Of a DNA stretch of 64,000 bases, positions 40,556 to 53,551 are shown piece by piece. Each line of letters opens with the position of its first letter. The stretch's first letter is position 1. The DNA is from Whitmania pigra. Its lineage: Eukaryota; Annelida; Clitellata; Hirudinida; Haemopidae. The notes under the pieces are model-generated. The model saw nothing but the letters and a program-made list of their open reading frames with translations, did not search any database and had not been told where the DNA came from. The translations under genes and the position numbers were made by a program. Where the stretch lies: positions 192,501 through 256,500 of the forward strand of contig JAJTWR010000272.1 in assembly GCA_021613335.1 (NCBI GenBank). Direction: 5' to 3'.

Positions 40556-40717
40556 ATGCCCTTTGAGCCGGCTTCTAAGATGGAGGCACGATTCCATGCG
40601 GGTATTGAACAAGGCGACTTGCAACTGGGAATGATGGAAATTGGCATGAAACTTGAAGCAGTATTTGGTCAACGAGACAAGAAGGGTCAATTAGGTGCCT
40701 ACAGACAAAACAGCTGA
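40556..40717 (+). CDS. Candidate small protein, 53 aa, unrecognised
   Basis: I do not recognise this protein. An ATG in the favourable context TCAACATGCC opens a 53-codon frame that starts MPFEPASKMEARFHAG and ends KKGQLGAYRQNS. Its codons and composition look like coding DNA and unlike the flanking AT-rich sequence: evenly mixed residues, a Gly/Met/Glu-rich middle (LGMMEIGMKLEAVFG) and little low complexity. It has no signal peptide or membrane span; residues about 8-36 could be an amphipathic helix. A TATA box lies at 40426-40433 and a polyA signal AATAAA at 40898-40903, so a complete transcript of about 450 nt fits. It could instead be one exon of a larger gene, or chance. Confidence 0.5.
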   Translation: MPFEPASKMEARFHAGIEQGDLQLGMMEIGMKLEAVFGQRDKKGQLGAYRQNS

Positions 40718-41857
40718 GACTGACAATTTGCCGAGGAATCAGGAATCAAAGAATGCCATTAATATTTGCAAAACACCGACGGCTAAGAATGTAGTTGGAT
40801 TGGATAAAAATGTCTTGATGACAAAAAAATAAAAATAATAATAAATCTTATCGATAGTTAAATACACGAAATGAGCAACTTGGGAATATTTTGAAACAAT
40901 AAAGGCACAATTAATAATTAAACATACCAGCAGGTCAAAGATATTACCAAAATAAGTTACGGCCAACTATTGATAACTATTAATAGCACTGATTTTTAAA
41001 AAAAAAGAATCAGGGTATAAATGAAATATATAAGATTATGAAAGCAGCTTCAAATCAAATAGGAAAAAAACAATATTTCCTTTATAATTAGACAGCATTT
41101 TCAAATAGAAATAGAATTTAAACCTTGGATAATAAGTTTGAGCAAAATCACATTCTTGCACGTGGACAATGGCGCAATTCCGACGGCTTGAAAATCATTT
41201 TTTTTTAATGGTTAACTCAAAGAAACGACACAAACGGCTGAATCGATCTTTAAAAAGCTAAAAGCAGAAGAAATTGATCACAAAATTGATTTCAAAAGAT
41301 TTTCTCACTCCACAGACAGACGACAATCGAAATAATGATTAAAAAATGATGAACGATTAAAACCGATTTACAGTAAAACGACAAAGTAAGCGATGTAATG
41401 AATGCCGTAGCAATTCACGGATAATTTATATATCTTTTTTCTTAAAGAGACTAATTTAATAATAAATCGAATCAAGACGGCGTTTGAAAATCGTCTGCTT
41501 CAGAAGAGATCGACAAGATTCCGTTAAGATTAGGATAGCACCATAAACATTCTAAATTCCCAGAAAGCTTGCAGAACAAGAATGAATCGTTGCACTAAAT
41601 ATTGAAAAAACTCGAACTATTTCTCCGGACACTATTTGACTTTCGAGTAAATTAAGTTGAATTCAGCTTAGAAATAAAAAAATCGATTTGACTACATTTC
41701 AGTCAACTTCATCTAGACGTGCGCTCAATGCATGAAGACGTCCAGGAAAATAATAAACTTAATTTTAAACAATAAAGCTTTTTTGCTTTACAAATTCCAC
41801 GTCACTGAAACAACAACAACAACATCGCCGCAAGATGTAGTAGCGTAAAAGATGGTA

Positions 41858-41858
41858 G

Positions 41859-41904
<46 letters not shown>

Positions 41905-41905
41905 G
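41858..41905. repeat. (ATC)n microsatellite
   Basis: Pure ATC tract with one GTC near the end. Confidence 0.9.
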
Positions 41906-42024
41906 TCATCAGCATTGTGATTTATTTACAGCTTACAGCTTGATATATTCAAGTGTAGTTCAGAACAGCGATAACCGAGGACATGAATAATTGTTATTGT
42001 GATAAAGGGCTGTCGCATCCTACC

Positions 42025-42085
42025 ACAACAGCAACAACAGCAACAGCAACAACAACAGCAACAGCAGCAACAGCAACAGCAATAA
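42025..42085. repeat. (CAACAG)n microsatellite
   Basis: Mixed CAA/CAG units with no coding context. Confidence 0.9.
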
Positions 42086-42279
42086 CGATCAATTTAAAAT
42101 AACCAATCCTCCACAGCATCTACCCGTTTTTAAACTTTCTGATAAAAGCCCTTCTCCACGTTGAGGGTGGCAATCGGTCGTCTAACAATTGCAACGGCGA
42201 ATAAAACCGCGTCAGCAGTTGACATGCAACAGGCTTTGACATCGAGAGACGCATAAGATAAGACGATTAATCTATTCAG

Positions 42280-42510
<231 letters not shown>

Positions 42511-42864
42511 GTCTCAAATGAATCCGCATATTTCAACCACAACAACCACAACAACATCAACAACAATAATGATAATAACAGCAACAATAATACGATACTA
42601 ACTCCAACGTGAATAATGGTAGCTTGAGAGTGCATTTAATAACTTAATCGTGGTAAGAGGACCTGACGAAATTGGCAGCGATGCTGGAAACACTCCAGGT
42701 GTCAACAGAAACATGACACAAAAAAAACTGACACAGACAAACACAAGCGGCCCATCTCCGCAAAACAAACGTCTTTTAACTTATGACCACCTCGGAACTT
42801 AACCGTATTGAAGGAATTAATGCATCGAACAGATGCAGAGAATGCATCAATGCATCCGGCTGGC

Positions 42865-43175
42865 TCAGCACTTGCATTTGGAAGATTCTCCTTCGTCGGG
42901 CACCTCTGCCAGTTGCACGTTCTGGGCAGGGGGGCCCAGGGTCGAAGGGTCGGCGTTCAGGGTCTCCGACATCTTTTCGCAGATGATGTCGACCAGGTGA
43001 TCGAATACCTCCTTGACGCTCAGATTTTCTTTGGCAGAAGTTTCGAAAAACTCTAGACCTTGGTTAAGTGTGTTTATGACGTGATTAAGAAGAGATGGTT
43101 AATTATTATTATTATTATTATTGGCGTTGATGGTAATGATCGTCTGTTTTATTGTTGTTGTTTTTATTATTATTG

Positions 43176-43206
<31 letters not shown>

Positions 43207-44168
43207 AATTATTATTATCGTTATTATTTATAACTATAACTGCACATGTTAAAGAAATGTCCTCAGACCCATCTGATTGGCCAACTGTCTCCCTCTCTCC
43301 GTGGATACGACCCTCTGGTCCTCCAAGTCACACTTGTTGCCCACCAAAACCACCTGGGCATTGTCCCACGAGTAGGTTCTAATCTGTGTGCTCCTGTTAA
43401 TGCAAATAAATGTAACGATTTATTACAACTAGTAATAATAATAATAGTCCAAATCATCTCGGTTATGCAAAGGACTATAATCAAATAAATAAATAAATAA
43501 CAACTAGTAATAAACTTATTACAAAATGACAATTAAATCTGACACTGACTATTTATTATTTTAATTATTTTCTTGCATTATTGTTGCTACTGAACGTGAA
43601 TCAATTTCACATTAAAAAGGATAAAACAGAATTTAAAACTTATAATTTCCTGGAATTCTGCTGCAGGAAATTGAAACACAGCACAAACAAATGTGATGGT
43701 ATCATCTATCTTTAGAGCAGGTATTTTCAGAAAAACATTGTTTATAATTGTCATTAAGTTTAGCTGAAATAATTATATGCTAAATAAATATTAAACCTTG
43801 TTTTTATATATATATTTATAATGCACACTTCTAAGCGAAAAAGAAAAAAAATCAGTTTAATGATTTCCATAATAATTATCATAACAATAATAATAATAAT
43901 AATTATCATAACAGTAACAATAATGACTATCATAACAGTAATAATAACAATTATAATAATAATCATATCAACAATAATATTAATAATAATCATATAATAT
44001 AACACAATGTTCCAATAATGATGCACTAAACAGCCATGTTTACAAGTTGGGACATCCGAGTTGGAGCTATTTATAGAACCCACGTGCAAAGGACAGATGT
44101 TAGGGGGAGGGGAACTTAACACCACCTGAGTATTTTTTACTCGGTAACCAACATCATCATCATCATCA

Positions 44169-44210
<42 letters not shown>

Positions 44211-47200
44211 TCATCATCATCATGCACACCAGCACACGTGTCTCGTTTCATAGAAACACAGATTGTATTGTTTGTGATAGTCAGCAACCTTTTGAATGCA
44301 GGTGAATGGATGGACAATGTGACATTGTTTTAGAAAAGTTATCCAGACTTAGACCAGGGAACCCAATCAGTGGCTAAAATTACGTGGCTATGAATACAAT
44401 TTCAGAAAAATCTTGGTTGCAGTTAAAAAAAAATTATCTCACAGCATTTTTATCAATCAACTTTGATATATTTACCACCACCATTGTTTGTACAGGTTTT
44501 TTTTTAAGAAATTAAAAGTTATAAAAAATGCATCAATTGATAATAATAACGAGAGAATTGACTAAAACTCTAGATAAACGCTTTCAAATGGAAGATTAAT
44601 CAAGGTGGTGTAGGTGTACGAAAGATAAGACCTTTCAAAATGAGGTTGATGTTTGCTTAATGACAAATATGGATCTGGTAATTTCAGGTGAATAAGAGAA
44701 GGCCTGAAATAAATTACATAAACAACAACAATAACAAACGGCTGTTTAATGCTATTATCTCTTTCTTATCATTGTTGCTGATGTTGTTGTTGTTAACGTA
44801 CCATCACATAAAAATTGTAATACCCTACCAGCACCTAGTTTGTCATCATAATCCATGAAGTCATCACTATCACTGTCATCATCATCACTTTAAATTAATC
44901 ATTAGATCCAACAATAAGAGCAGTAGTGCAGCGTAATAAGGCATGAGATGATTCTCAATTCACTGAATTGTATGCATTAATTAAGCAAATGAACACAGGC
45001 ATTTGAAACAACACATACAGACTCAGTGGCTGGCTAACAGAATCAAACCAAACAAAATGCACTGCTCAAAACTCACAGAAAATCCGGTTAAGTTCAATTA
45101 CATTATGCCCACAATTAATTCTTAATTACTAATTTAGTTGAATGGTCAATTATGGTTACTTATAAATCCAGCTAAGCTATTAACACGTGACAGCCGTAGT
45201 GTGTTGAATAATTTCGCAGACCCGAACATAATAATTAGGTTTGGAGCAAAGTGTTTGCTCTATCTACTGAATTATTAGAATCTAAAGAGTAAATATCCTC
45301 TTAACCAATACGTGCAATCAATGCATCCTTTGTAGATATTTCCTAATCATCCTAATATAGATAACTACCACTCAAAGTGGGCCAACACAAACCTTCTTAA
45401 AACTTCTGACCTGCATCTGCGTTATTATAAATACAGTCTAATTGAAGGTAACTGAGTAAAAGGAGAGGAATGAGACACGTTCAGAACAACCTCGCCGACT
45501 CATCAAATTTGTTCGGACTGTGGTAATTATTAATAGAACGAGTACCCGAAGCATTCTATTACCGCAAAATCATCAAACTGTTCACAAATTGATTGATCTA
45601 AGGGCTGAAATCTCACACCGTCGATCGACTCACCACTTAAGTGGAGTAAACAATTCTCGTCACAATATTTCGTTCATAACAATTCTACTTAATCATTAAT
45701 ATATCATCACAAAAAAAAAGCTTTAAAATGAAAACAAACGAATCGAATTTTAGAAAGTAAAGCAGACGGAGCGAGGATTACAAGCAGACGTCTAATAGCG
45801 CCCCGATAATTTTTTTATGCATCACGCCCTTAATTTTATCTATTATCTAGATTTAAAGCGCTTATCAAAATGATTAATTATTAATAAATTATCAATACAA
45901 ACAAATAAATTAATGAATAAATAAAAACCTAAAGCAGAGTTTAAACAATTAAATCTATAAATTAGAAGTACAAATTAGAAATAAAAAAGCAAAAATAAAT
46001 TAAAACATTTTAACAAATGTATCAATCAAAATAAAATAAAATATTAAAACGAATATATTTCAAAGTCAAAGAACACAAACCAATCCTGAACGGCGTTGAA
46101 AGATTCCTCGTTTGTGACATCATACATGAGAATGAAGCCCATTGAACCTCTGTAGTATGCCGTCGTAATCGTCCTGTATCTTTCTTGTCCTGCTGTGTCC
46201 TATTCATATTGTTGTTATTTATTGTTAATATTGTCACTAAAAGCATTATTATCATTATTATTTTTATTATCTTCTTAATGACAGCAATAACGGGTTATAA
46301 AATCTTCATCTGAGAGAAATTTTAATCTTGGTGAGAGCCATAAACAACATTAAAAGATCCCTTGAGTACTCACACCGAGCATGTTAAGTGCCTGCCAATT
46401 ACAACTACAATTACATAGTTTAATAACCTCCCAAACCAGGCCACCCTCAAAAGCCTTGATAAATTCATGAAAATGGAAGTCTCGTTAATTCTGGAAGAAG
46501 CACAGACTAGACTAGATTAGATTTAAAAGCCGGGAGGAAACCGAAATGGCAATTCAATTTGCTTTGCATGCAAATGGACTGCTTAATTCTCGAGCCAACT
46601 GAGCTTTTGTTGGGCTTCGAAAAGGTTTTACTTCATTCTGGCCCGTATCCGTTGACATTAAATCTTTACTGAATAATAGTTTGTCGGACGAGGAACTATG
46701 TGCTATGCTCAGTATGAAGGAATTGAGTTATGAATTATAATTACAATAAATTCTAATGTTGTTATTCGTAATGTCACTGATAAATAATTGCTTTTATTAA
46801 TCCTATCATCATATTTATTATTGGTAATTATGTTGATAATAATGAGCACTGTTAGTAGTAATAGTGATGTTATTGTTGTTTGGTATTTATATTATTGCTG
46901 TCATTATCCTTAGCAATGCATCCGGTAAATTTTTGCAACCTCTAGTAGAGGATTAGAAAATGTCAGACCTCTCTAGCCATGATACAATTAACTTGAAATC
47001 GGTCCACAAATGCTGTCTCGCTCATCCATTATTTCAGGAATCCGTCATAACTGCCGCTTTCTCTAGCAGCTCTAAATGGGATCCACACACATAAAACAAC
47101 TACAAGCCCCTCTGAAATTGCCTTCTACGGAATTCGTGTAATTTCATAGAGAAATTGAACAATACGGCTCGGCTTTAATCTTTCAATGGTCTCTTCATCT

Positions 47201-47710
47201 AGCCAGCAGTCTCAAACGAGAGCTATTTTTAACCTCTCACGAGGCCACGATCGTAAAATTCGTGGAGACTGTACTGAGGAGAGTAGAGAATGAAAATATT
47301 TCTTGAAAACCGGTCATAAATTATTCACAGGAGACACTCTGCCGGGATGTCTTGTCCGGTGTATGCAGCACTTGAGCTCAAAATTTGCAATTTAAGTAGC
47401 ACCAACTCGACCAGATAAAAAATAGACAAAATAGACAAAACCTCGCAGAAATTAAGCTAACAATCAATTGTGCAGAAAAATTTACCCAGATTTGGAGTTT
47501 GACTTTCTTTTCGTTCCTGAAAACTGTTTTGACTTTAAAGTCGATTCCTACGGTGCTGACAAAAGCCGACGTAAAGGAATTGTCGTAATAGCGAATGAGA
47601 AAGGATGTCTTGCCAACACTGCTGTTTCCAATGATTAGAAGTTTGAACATGTAATCAAAGGTCTGATCATTGGAATCCTTAGACACTTTTCCATCGGCTA
47701 CTTGCGACAT
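42865..47710 (-). CDS. RAB3: Rab3 small GTPase
   Basis: Synaptic-vesicle Rab GTPase that regulates docking and release through RIM and Rabphilin. Coding exons 47710-47486, 46199-46081, 43393-43269, 43058-42865 join in phase to 220 aa, the length of human Rab3A. Guanine-nucleotide motifs are intact: GNSSVGKTS (P-loop), [11 protein letters not shown] (switch I), [18 protein letters not shown] (switch II), GNKCDLED and ETSAKE. The switch I and [16 protein letters not shown] stretches are Rab3 signatures. The C-terminus CKC is a double-geranylgeranylation signal of the CXC type. A splice acceptor ends directly before the ATG (TTTTGCAG then ATG), so the start codon opens its exon and a 5' UTR intron lies upstream. 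Intron 3 carries a short retroposed insert. Confidence 0.97.
43425..43513 (+). mobile_element. Short retroposed tail with 14-bp target-site duplication (copy 2)
   Basis: ACAACTAGTAATAA occurs at 43425-43438 and 43500-43513 and flanks an insert of about 61 bp. The insert begins, after a few TAA units, with AGTCCAAATCATC, continues to AAGGACTATAATC and ends in an (AAAT)n tail. It matches the copy at 949-999 with only a few differences. It lies in a Rab3 intron, antisense to the gene. Confidence 0.75.
44154..44222. repeat. (ATC/GTC)n microsatellite
   Basis: ATC units turn into a block of GTC and back to ATC, in a Rab3 intron. Confidence 0.9.
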
Positions 47711-49419
47711 CTGCAAAAGTAAGATAGCGTTAAATAATGTTTTCAGCTTCTTCTTGCTTCTAGCTTCCAGTTTGTCTCCAATGAAATTTCGAATGGCTTA
47801 TAAAATGCAATCAACTCATCGGAAAAGATAAAGGAACATCACATCACTGGATAAATAAATATATTTGCTAAATAGAAAAAAACTACCTTTCTTTTAACCG
47901 GCTTGTTTTCAATCGAGCAAAACTTTCAGCAGACTATGACAGGGCGGTTTAATTTATAATAATATGCCAATTATTATTACTAGTAGCATAAAGTTATTAT
48001 TATTATTCTTTAATAATAACCGCAATAACCAAACTCCACACAAACTCGCCCGAGATGCAAGCTTAGGAGACTTATTTACACGTAATGTGACAGAATTTCT
48101 CTATCTGACGGCGCACGACAAGCAAGCTGCAAACACCTGCTGCTCGCAAGCCCGCTCTGCCTACCACCTACGTCACAACAAACCAGTCGATTTTACCACT
48201 TCGAAAAGCAGTCACAATGACGACATTGACTTAGTAATTTCTCGGTAACTGAATTTAAAAAAAAAAAATGAATCCACTGCATGAATGTATGTGGTGGCTG
48301 TGATTAATGACGAGACAACAGCAGTTTTTTGAAATGGAAAGGCCTTTTTGACTTTTTGGAATGGATCGCACCTGGATTACTGTTTCGTTTGTAATCTTTA
48401 ATTTGAGTAGCGATGTCTGTTTAGTTAATTAAGTGTTAGTTAAGCAACGCTTTAACATTGTATTTTATTAGTTTTTAAAATGTGTTGAAGCTCCTCCCAG
48501 CTGACATTGTGTCGACAATGTGTCCAAAAACACAAAATGTAATCGTCTTAATTAGACCATAGTATTTTTGCACCCATTTAAATATATTAATGTATTTAAG
48601 TTACTTTCGATTAATTACAACGAAATTGCATTTATGCCCAATTATTTGACGTAATTTCAGCGAAACCAAGATCAATAATCCCCTCACAAAGGCGGTTTTA
48701 TAAACTCATAAAAGAAAACAGCAAATCCTTACTAGATTTACAGCAAAACAACCTCCTAAAATAACTGCCATGCTGAATGAGTTAACTATTCGTTAACTAA
48801 TAAAACTCAATTGCTTTTATTCCACCATTCCAATGGAAAAGAGCAATTCACTGACGCACTCCACTGACGTCATTAAACCAAAGTTTTGATTCTATTGTGC
48901 AAATTCAGCCAAGAAAACAGATCGTTACATTGATTTACTTTTGAATGGTGAACGTTTGCCACTTGGTGGTTAAGAGCAGAGTGCATTGGGTTTCTCGGTC
49001 GACTTGCTTACGACCCAAAAATTAACAAAACATTTAAATAAGACGGAGTTCATGTTCGGTGACGTAATAACTTTTCGTCTCTTAACTCGTCTTAAAATGT
49101 CGATGCTGTTTCTTGCAATCTTCACATAAACCAGGCTGGCCATCTAGTAGGGAATTAATGTTGATTATGTGCGGGATGCATGTCTGTAAGTACGACACAA
49201 AAAAAAAAATAAAATAGCAAAAGATCTCAACTCAAAGATTACACGTTCGACGTACGCTCGAACGATGCCGAAAAGGCTCGAAATAAATTTTAAAATAAAA
49301 TAAAGTCAGACAATAGACGTCAAGATACGCTTTAAAGGGCTACGACAAGACGAAAGCGCATCCATCGGATAGTGGGGCGATCGCATCGATGCAAACAACG
49401 AGCGGAGCGAAAGGCCGAT
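47711..49419. other. Upstream region of Rab3, 3' flank of ISCA1
   Basis: Should hold the Rab3 promoter and 5' UTR exon. The stretch 48020-48190 is less AT-rich than its surroundings and is a candidate. No further coding exon seen. Confidence 0.5.
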
Positions 49420-50274
49420 TCAGACGCTAAAACTCTCCCCGCAACCGCACGTTCCCTTGATGTTCGGGTTGTTGAAGACGAATCCGCTACTGATCTTGTT
49501 CTCGACGTAATCCATTTCTGTTCCGATGACGTGCATCAGGGCCTTGTGGTCGATGTAAATGTTGAGTCCTGCATTGGAATCAGAATTTTGTTGGATTTAC
49601 ATTTTAAAAAGTAAATGATGAGATATGATTGATTGTAATTTCGATTGAATTTTAAAAGCTTTCAGTGATGAAACACTTTAAAACAATTTGTGATGTGAAG
49701 ACAGACCATTCTGGGTGACGACTTCGTCTGTTTTTTCTTGTTTGTTGACATACGAAAGCACATACGACTGACCGTTGCAGCCTCTGGTTCTGGTAGCTAA
49801 TCGTAAGCCGGTCTACAAAATTTTAAATGCCAAATATTATTATGACTGATAAACGCCAATAGGAATAGGGAAGACTATATAATTAATAATTTTAAATTTT
49901 ACAAACAAAAATGCCTGATCATAACTTTGCAATTTTGAGCGAATGTTTTTCCTCTAGTATAAATTAAAACTACCAAAAACATTCCAACTTTGTCTCGAGA
50001 TAAATTTCACGGCTACTTTATAATTAGAAACATTTGACATACTACCATTCCTGGCTCGTCTTTCATGATTTCCTTCAGTCTTTTTACGGCATTTTCTGTC
50101 TGCGGAGGAAAAAAAACAAAGCAATCTAACCAACGAACTAAGCAAGAATATCTTCAACAAGTAAAACAGCTAAAAAGTTAATAATACCAGCGTTATAACG
50201 GATCTACCAGCGGGGCTAATTGGTCCTTTGACAGAACGTACAGTGGCAGATATAATCCTTCCAGCCGATGACAT
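49420..50274 (-). CDS. ISCA1: ISCA1, mitochondrial iron-sulfur cluster assembly 1
   Basis: A-type Fe-S carrier needed, with ISCA2 and IBA57, for maturation of mitochondrial [4Fe-4S] proteins. Exons 50274-50188, 50099-50046, 49812-49707 and 49568-49420 join in phase to 131 aa (human 129). The first exon, MSSAGRIISATVRSVKGP, is Ser/Arg-rich without acidic residues, fitting a mitochondrial presequence. The three cluster-ligand cysteines are present, in TRTRGCNGQSY and in GTCGCGESFSV. Other family stretches are TEMDYVENKISSGFVFNNPN and TENAVKRLKEIM. All introns are small (88 to 233 bp). Confidence 0.97.
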
Positions 50275-51169
50275 CTCGATTTGTTTATTTACGTTTTAAA
50301 AATGACCTTCAGTCCGAGTATTATTTCATGAAATTGCATGCGTTTAATATTTATGTTAAGCTGTTTTAAAAAATTTAATTCCACCAGATAAAGTATATTA
50401 ACAATTTAATTTAGTAGCATTCCAGTTAAATGTTTGAAAGCAAATTTATCGGTGTTGCGTCGATCCACAATTTAACATTTGTAGTGAATTCTAATAATTA
50501 AGGAAACCAGAAATTGTTTCTTTTAGTAAGTATGATGACCATCTAAATTCCGCTCAATTCGACGAAAGACGTATATAATTACTCGATTAGGCCATCTTCA
50601 CCCCATTAATTTAAAATCCTGGCTCTTGACATTGTTCAAGAAAACGTTTTTTTTTAGACTCTTGCATCCCTGCTTTCGCCTTTTGCACCAATCCCAAGAG
50701 ACACATCCAAGAGAAGGGTGCCTATCACAAATAAATTAACATACAAATACTCATGTATCCATCACCCAATTTTTGCACTATTAAAGAAAACTTCATGTAG
50801 TCAAAAGTTGACTCCAGCTCTAGACAAAGGTTACATTTTTGCAAATTAACTGTGATTAGCAGCAACAATATTATGATAAACCTATCAACAATTTTAATTT
50901 TTGATTAACAATGCCTGTTTTCTAGAAAACAATATGTACATATTAACAGATTTGACAATCAGTCAGTTGAGAAATTGCCAGAGAGCAAATGTCAAGCAGC
51001 ACAGTCAATAAATAAAGCAAATTAATCTTTTCCATAATTGCATTCAAATTTTGGAGCAGTCGACTAAATCCTTACATCCGGCATAAAACAATTTATATCA
51101 CAATTCTATCCTAATTCTGCCCTTAACTGACATGCTTAACTATATGAATTTATCACAGTTTAAAACGGA
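50275..51169. other. Spacer between ISCA1 and the C2H2 gene
   Basis: AT-rich; expected to contain the ISCA1 promoter and the 3' UTR of the zinc-finger gene. No exon seen. Confidence 0.6.
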
Positions 51170-51682
51170 TCAGGCAAATCTGTACACGTGCTTTTCCATG
51201 TGCACTCGGAGACTGCCAAAATAAGGAAATCGTTTTCCACACTCCATGCAGACGAACGGTTTCGCTCCGGAGTGAGTCCTCATGTGCGTCTCCAGGTTGC
51301 TGGGCCTGTTGTATTGCTTGTGACAGACGGAACAAGAAAGCAGCTTCGTTCCCGTGTGCAAAGTCATGTGAGTTTTCAAGCTGCTGAGCAAAGAAAACGA
51401 TTTATTGCAGTTGTTGCAAGTGAACGGACGTTCTCCTGTGTGGACTCTCATGTGATTCTCCAGATGAGAAACTCTCACGCACTGCCTTCCACAAACCTCG
51501 CACTTAAGTGACGGATTGCCGACATGAGTGATCATGTGCGTTCTCAGCGATCCGGGATGGGTGAATTCCTTTCCACATTCCTCGCACTTAAACGGCTTCG
51601 TGCCATTGTGAACTTTCAAGTGCATCTTCAACAAACAAGGCCTGGAAAAAACTCTACCGCATTCGACACAACAATGCGTCAT
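51170..51682 (-). CDS. C2H2 zinc-finger protein, six fingers
   Basis: A 170-aa frame made almost entirely of six tandem C2H2 fingers: HCCVECGRVF, FKCEECGKEF, LKCEVCGRQC, FTCNNCNKSF, LSCSVCHKQY and FVCMECGKRF, each followed by the HxxxH pair. The TGEKP-like linkers are NGTKPF, VGNPSL, TGERPF, TGTKLL and SGAKPF. Likely nuclear and DNA-binding. There is no KRAB, ZAD or BTB domain. An in-frame stop lies ten codons upstream of the ATG, so either this is the whole protein or it is the last exon with an acceptor in that short gap. The orthologue cannot be named, because isolated C2H2 arrays are not diagnostic. Confidence 0.85.
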   Translation of the reverse strand: MTHCCVECGRVFSRPCLLKMHLKVHNGTKPFKCEECGKEFTHPGSLRTHMITHVGNPSLKCEVCGRQCVRVSHLENHMRVHTGERPFTCNNCNKSFSLLSSLKTHMTLHTGTKLLSCSVCHKQYNRPSNLETHMRTHSGAKPFVCMECGKRFPYFGSLRVHMEKHVYRFA

Positions 51683-52400
51683 TTGAATCGGTGATTCTTG
51701 TTCAGGAAGTCAAGAAATGCATCAATGTATTTCTGGGGAATGGTAAATATCCATCAAACAAATCGTTTTAATGCAGTTAGCAGTAATAACAGTTCGAAAC
51801 TGACGTTACAGCCACACTACGCTACATGGGACGACCGCTTTCAAGCGAGTAAAACAATAAAACAAGACTGAAAGTTGAGTTAATAAAATGATTAGGAACA
51901 ACGACAAGTTTAAGCAAAAACACCGACCTCACAACGAAAAGATAAACAAAAAAGTCGTTAGCTTTCGAAACAACTAAAAATGGCTATAATCTACTTTTAT
52001 TAAGTTTTTTATTAATCATTAAGTTATTTTATTTAATTTAACAAAACAGTTTAATATTTCTTCACAATTATTGTTCAGTAGTAAAATATCGACAATTTAC
52101 TAGCGCCACCTTTCGAAATAACTTCTGAAGATGCTTTGACGTTCAAACCCTGCACACTTCATTTAACAAAAAAACCATATTTAGTATTATCTTGTTGAAT
52201 CCGGTTGTAGCAGCCACCTACTGAAGACTCGTAATGGCAACAAATCATCTGACATTTACCAGACTCAGAATTCACAAATGCATCTTATATTGGAAACATT
52301 TTTATTTCCTAAAAAAGCCCAAAAAACACTTTGCACACGAGTCAAAGCCAAATTATTCAGACATTAGAACAGAACATTCATATTGAAATAATTGTCATAA
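51683..52400. other. Spacer between C2H2 gene and PFDN4
   Basis: No exon seen. A minus-strand AATAAA at 52306-52301, about 95 bp past the PFDN4 stop, is its probable polyA signal. Confidence 0.6.
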
Positions 52401-53072
52401 TTATTCATCTCCAGCTTCTAAGTTGATGTTGTTTCCAAATTTGGCATAAAGCTGAACCTTCAAATCAGCCAAAATGTTTTTATATTTGTCCATTTGAGAC
52501 TCTAAATCTGCTATCTCCTTGAGCAATTCTTTTTTATCTTCATCAAGTTTAGCAATGGCATCTGAGACCTGAAGATGAATGAATACCTCTCCAGTTTGGT
52601 ACCTGAAACAATAGCCAATACAGCAATTACCCAAAATGAATGATAGTTACTCCGAATCACCTACGGTATCTTGTCGGTCTCATCGAGCATCATGGCATCT
52701 GCTTCTGCATCTTCTAGGTTTTGCAAAGTTTTCTTCATAAAATAAAAACAACATTTGTAGCATAAAATGACCAGCACATAACATTCATTTAAGCAAATAA
52801 ACATACTTTTTTCAATTCAACTTCCTCTTTCAAATCTTGCAAGAAAGCATTGTTCTTAGCAAAAGAATTGATCTTTACTTGGTCTTCGTGCGTAACATGT
52901 ACATCAACATCCTGCTGTACATTTAAATAAAACTCATTTTATCTAACTTCAACACATTCAATAGACATAAATATAATTGTCTTCTTTAACCGGAAATTAA
53001 CGAAACAGTAAATATCAGAAATTGTAACCTTACTATATATTATTAAATAAACCTAACCAGCTTTTTCGACAT
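52401..53072 (-). CDS. PFDN4: Prefoldin subunit 4
   Basis: Beta-type subunit of the hexameric prefoldin chaperone, which delivers nascent actin and tubulin to the CCT chaperonin. Exons 53072-53058 (5 codons), 52914-52807, 52732-52665 and 52602-52401 join in phase to 130 aa (human 134). Coiled-coil helices flank the beta-hairpin: DVHVTHEDQVKINSFAKN, TLQNLEDAEADAMML, then IPYQTGEVFIHL, the second helix, and LADLKVQLYAKFGNNINLEA, which is nearly invariant in the family. The exon 3/4 junction was set at ATACC|GTAGGT because the alternative donor would create a stop. It starts 479 bp from the ATG of eIF2D on the opposite strand. Confidence 0.96.
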
Positions 53073-53551
53073 CTTGCAGAGCGATTTTTTTGATGAAAAA
53101 TTCCAAATTATCGCCAACAAAGATGGTCTACAACAAAGTTAATCAAACATTAAGTGTCTTGGAAACAGCTAGTACATTTAGCGTTTATTCAAACTAACGG
53201 CTTAATTATTTTTCATATGGCTAAATAATATTCAACATCTCAACTAGATGTCTGCAAACACATTCGGCCAGATTGATTTTATTTAAATCTAATTATGTTT
53301 TAGAATGTTAAAACACACTGTATATTATGCATTATTTTAAAGCAAAATGAATATTTTTGACCACTCGGTAATTATAGATTTTAAGCATGTTCTGGTAAAT
53401 CAATAAACAATTTTTTATTTTTAACATATTTAAACAACATTTTTTAGTAATCATGTTAATTTATTTTGCATATATAAAATTTGTCACTTAATCTAATCCA
53501 CTCTTAGTGAATCTCATTCAAAAACATTTATATCCAGCCTGACTTTTTGCC
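53073..53551. promoter_or_regulatory. Bidirectional promoter region, PFDN4 and eIF2D
   Basis: 479 bp between divergent start codons, AT-rich and without a TATA box I would trust. Both genes are housekeeping genes, so a shared promoter is likely (inference). Confidence 0.55.

Noticed and set aside
47964..48248. 94-codon plus-strand frame
   Set aside because: Lies in the probable Rab3 promoter or 5' UTR region and shows no domain.
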